Shown here one piece after another: positions 49,638 to 51,689 of a stretch of 51,689 nucleotides of DNA; positions within the stretch are counted from its first letter, which is position 1; each line of letters opens with the position of its first letter. Both the position numbers and the translations under genes were made by a program. Under the pieces are notes generated by a model. It did not search any database and was not told the DNA's origin. It saw only the letters and a list, made by a program, of their open reading frames with translations. The DNA is taken from NCBI GenBank assembly GCA_030603665.1, contig JAUVXJ010000022.1:1-51689 (forward strand). The letters run 5' to 3'. The DNA is from Chloroflexota bacterium. GTDB lineage: Bacteria > Chloroflexota > Anaerolineae > UBA7937 > B3-Chlor.

Positions 49638-50196
49638 CTCTTCCTTAGCGATGGCTTTGAGGGGTGTGATTCTGCCTCGGCGGAAGCTGCCATCGCTGGT
49701 GATGAGGATCTTGGCTTCGGCGTCGAGGATGCGGTCCTTGACGGATTCGGCAGAGAAGCCGCCGAAGACGATGCTCTGGATGGCGCCGATTCTGGCGCAG
49801 GCCAGCATGGCGATGGGGAGTTCAGGGATCATTGGTAGGTACATGCAAACCCTGTCGCCCTCGGTTTCGCCCTCCCAGATGAGGGCCGTCTTGGTGCGGC
49901 GTTCGGTCTTGAGATGGCGGTCCAGGCACTTGTATGAGGCGTTGATCTGGCCACCGACGAACCATCTCCAGAAGGGGGGTTCACCTGAGAGGGCCTTATC
50001 CCAATTCTTGTACCACTCGAGGTGCTCCTCGGCCTGTCCGGCCCAGAAGCCCTCCAGGTCTTGCTCGGCCTCCTTGATCAGAGAGTCGTACGCTTCAGCG
50101 GACCTGACATTGGCCTGATTGCGAGACTCCTGGGAAGGAGGGAAGAGTCTCTTCTCATCCAACAATGAAGTAATGGTATCTTCATCTGTTTGACAT
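49638..50196 (-). pseudogene. acs: Decayed acetyl-CoA synthetase gene (acs remnant)
   Basis: The remnant covers the N-terminal third of an AMP-forming acetyl-CoA synthetase: 'SLLDEKRLFPPS', 'FWAGQAEEHLEWYKNWDKAL', cited by the W-x-K-x-W-D-K core, and 'LACARIGAIQSIVFGGFSAE'. The original ATG at 50196 has AAGGAGG 8 nt upstream, but a net +1 frameshift three codons later gives MSNR-stop; the family frame resumes as DEDTITSLLDEK. About 35-40 residues are missing between 'LIWEGE' and 'GDRVCMYLP'. Similarity ends near 49638 at 'AIAKEE', so the adenylation core and C-terminal domain are gone. It lies downstream of the acetate permease gene in the same direction. Confidence 0.85.
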
Positions 50197-50398
50197 GGTT
50201 GCGGCCTCCTTAAGAACTACTACAGTCCCCTATCGGGTGATAGATTGATCAACAGCGAGACACGGTGTAGATCTCCCCAGCAGCAGGAGCAGCGGAGACG
50301 ATGGATCGACATTCGACCGATCATCACTGCGTATTCTGGCACGAAGCTCTCTCTGGGAGAACGCCTGTTTGGGACAGACTCGAACTGGAAGATGCGGA

Positions 50399-50965
50399 CT
50401 AGCCCGTCTCCCATATGGGCAGGACAGTCCTGCCGTTGGCCTCGTTCAGCACCTCTGCGAGCCCTAGGTACACGGCACTCAAGCCGCAGAAGACGCCTTC
50501 GTAGCCGGTCAAGGTGGCGATGAGAGCGTTTCCTGTTAACTCCCTTGCCGTCAGAAGGAAGAAGAGTATCGCCAGACTCATGAAGATGGTCTGGAGTACG
50601 CGATTCGTTTTGAGAGTGCCGAAGAACATAACCAGGGTGAACACGCCCCACATGAAGAAGTATGCCGCCAGCGACTTGTCCGTAGGTCCTTCAACGCCGA
50701 GACCGGTCCCGGGCAGCAAGAGCAAGACTACAAGAGTCCACCAGAACAGTCCATAGGACATGAAGGCCACCGTGCCGAAGGTGTTGCCCTTTCTGAACTC
50801 CATCACACCGACGATTATCTGGGCAATACCGCCATAGGCGAACCCCATGGCCAGGATCATGCTGTCCATGGGATAGAACCCGGCGTTGTGCAGGTTCAAC
50901 AGCACGGTGGTCATGCCAAAGGCCAGCAGACCTAGGGGTGCTGGGTTAGCCAACTTGTCACTCAT
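50399..50965 (-). CDS. satP: Acetate/succinate transporter (SatP/YaaH, GPR1-FUN34 family)
   Basis: This 188-residue membrane protein has six hydrophobic helices and opens with the family signature 'NPAPLGLLAFGMTTVLLNLHNAG', quoted here by its N-P-A-P-L-G-L core. It imports acetate or succinate with protons across the inner membrane. GGAGGTAAC stands directly before the ATG at 50965. The order permease then acetyl-CoA synthetase suggests the two once formed an acetate-use operon, but the synthetase is now a remnant. A terminator and separate leader lie upstream (51011-51299), so it may be attenuated. Confidence 0.9.
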   Translation of the reverse strand: MSDKLANPAPLGLLAFGMTTVLLNLHNAGFYPMDSMILAMGFAYGGIAQIIVGVMEFRKGNTFGTVAFMSYGLFWWTLVVLLLLPGTGLGVEGPTDKSLAAYFFMWGVFTLVMFFGTLKTNRVLQTIFMSLAILFFLLTARELTGNALIATLTGYEGVFCGLSAVYLGLAEVLNEANGRTVLPIWETG

Positions 50966-51010
50966 GTTACCTCCGATTCTGCCTAGATATTGCTTTGTTG
51001 CCTGTGCAGC

Positions 51011-51056
51011 AAAAAGGAGTAGCCTCTCTTCACCTCATACGTCAACGGGCTACTCC
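51011..51056 (-). terminator. Terminator in the leader before satP
   Basis: On the minus strand GGAGTAGCC (51048-51056) pairs perfectly with GGCTACTCC (51016-51024) around a 23-nt loop, followed by TTTTT. It lies between the promoter at 51272-51299 and satP. Confidence 0.65.
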
Positions 51057-51271
51057 CCACTGCGCTGAGCTATGATGTGCATAGGCTGGGCTGTGATCGT
51101 GGCGGCTCGCGAAAAGAAGAGGGAACTGCACAGCCAGCGGATCGACAAACCCAGAAGGTAGAATCTGGTCGTCTCCCTCAGTGGACGACGTTGTTATGTC
51201 CTGTCGCTGTGGAGCTGATCAACAATATGGTGGATCAGTGGGTTCAGGATTGTGTCCGGCGTTGCACCTCA

Positions 51272-51299
51272 AGTATAACGTCTAGCTACATGTTGTCAA
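51272..51299 (-). promoter_or_regulatory. Promoter of the satP leader
   Basis: A -35 TTGACA (51294-51299), 16-bp spacer and -10 TATACT (51272-51277) lie on the minus strand, ~300 bp upstream of satP. No gene is evident in the leader (50966-51265) beyond the terminator hairpin. Confidence 0.65.
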
Positions 51300-51473
51300 G
51301 GCCGCCTGTATGGACCGAACGGCATGGACGTTCAATGGTGGGTCGACGAGGCTTGCGGCGCTTCCGACGCGGCTGCAGCTACGGCGGACGCTGCTCGTAA
51401 CACCAGAGTCGAGCCTGCCCTGCAAGTGAGCAATGTGCGCTCGGACTGGCCGGCTGAGCGCTCGATTGCCACT

Positions 51474-51689
51474 CTAGGTCTGTGAATTGCCTGGCTGTCG
51501 GGCGGAACGCTCCCGCCACCACAGAATCCCTCCCGGCAGGCTGGAGATGATGATAATGGCCTGCATGATGAGGGACATGGCCAGGGATTTCTGCTCCGGC
51601 ACCCCCACCAGGTTGAAGAAGAAGACGTACGCGCTTTGATTCAATCCGATTCCGCCAATGGAGATCGGTATCAGAAGCACGAAGGTGAT
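51474..51689 (-). CDS. C-terminal end of a flippase-like membrane protein (UPF0104/LPG-synthase TM type), cut by the window edge
   Basis: The last ~71 residues are visible. 'IPISIGGIGLNQSAYVFFF', then 'VGVPEQKSLAMSLIMQAI' and 'SLPGGILWWR' match the last helices of the lysylphosphatidylglycerol synthase-type TM domain, in which a Pro-x-S-x-G-G-x-G motif precedes a helix and a Gly-Gly follows the last one. Members are putative lipid or glycolipid flippases. The start lies beyond the right edge. The C-terminus is short and polar. Confidence 0.7.
   Translation of the reverse strand: MTFVLLIPISIGGIGLNQSAYVFFFNLVGVPEQKSLAMSLIMQAIIIISSLPGGILWWRERSARQPGNSQT

Noticed and set aside
50197..50398. Gene between satP and the acs remnant
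   Set aside because: Short frames on both strands have no good starts or motifs; it appears to be non-coding or decayed sequence.
51011..51056. yybP-ykoY manganese riboswitch before satP
   Set aside because: A GGGGAGTAGC-like segment is present, but the second conserved segment and three-way junction are not.

Overview
The window is a chromosomal segment of about 52 kb, GC-rich, from a bacterium that is probably a Chloroflexota member (Anaerolineae-like). This assignment is an inference. It rests on a DnaB-DnaD-DnaC-type replication cluster and a T-box (Gram-positive-like regulation), lipoproteins with Thr/Pro-rich linkers, DUF4446 and bactofilin genes, and intergenic CCTGAGC/GTCGAAG repeats that I associate with this phylum. 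No rRNA or marker gene fixes the taxonomy. No CRISPR array and no intact transposase were seen.

Layout. 1-4.8 kb: two cold-shock genes, and the promoter and leader of a third whose body lies left of the window, flank an SppA-type protease plus DUF4350-like membrane protein pair. 5-9 kb: a promoter-terminator unit before a small SWIM zinc-finger gene, then a PadR-controlled ECF transporter operon. 9.1-21.6 kb: a plus-strand catabolic island (D-aminoacylase-like, ATC-hydrolase-like, amidohydrolase, peptide-type ABC importer lacking ATPases, M24 peptidase, TIM-barrel isomerase, AONS-family enzyme, GntR regulator, creatininase). 21.8-28.9 kb: two tRNA-Ala genes interleaved with a Leu T-box leader in front of leuS, then a bifunctional-nuclease-like protein, dnaB, a DnaD-domain protein and a helicase loader with two tandem AAA+ domains. 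29-38 kb: an envelope module with a secreted repeat protein, a MacAB-type exporter, two lipoproteins and an OmpR-type two-component system. Three promoters in this module share one direct-repeat operator architecture. 38-48 kb: M28 peptidase, lgt, a lower-GC pair with a PD-(D/E)XK-like protein, an Fe-S protein, a Crp/Fnr regulator, and bactofilin, M23 and DUF4446 cell-envelope genes. 48.3-51.7 kb: an HD-GYP response regulator, an acetate permease beside a decayed acs, and the end of a flippase-like membrane protein.

Functional reading. The most striking item is the leuS leader. A complete Stem I with a CUC leucine specifier is separated from its antiterminator/terminator by an apparently intact tRNA-Ala gene, and another tRNA-Ala sits directly upstream, apparently on the same transcript. 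The second is the candidate envelope-stress or metal regulon at 29-38 kb: operators with 11-bp-spaced half-sites precede a small ORF, a secreted His/Met/Gly-rich protein and the MacAB operon, with a histidine kinase and OmpR-family regulator a few kb downstream. The third is a family of three cold-shock leaders whose first ~46 nt are nearly invariant. All functions come from reading motifs and context; no database search was possible.
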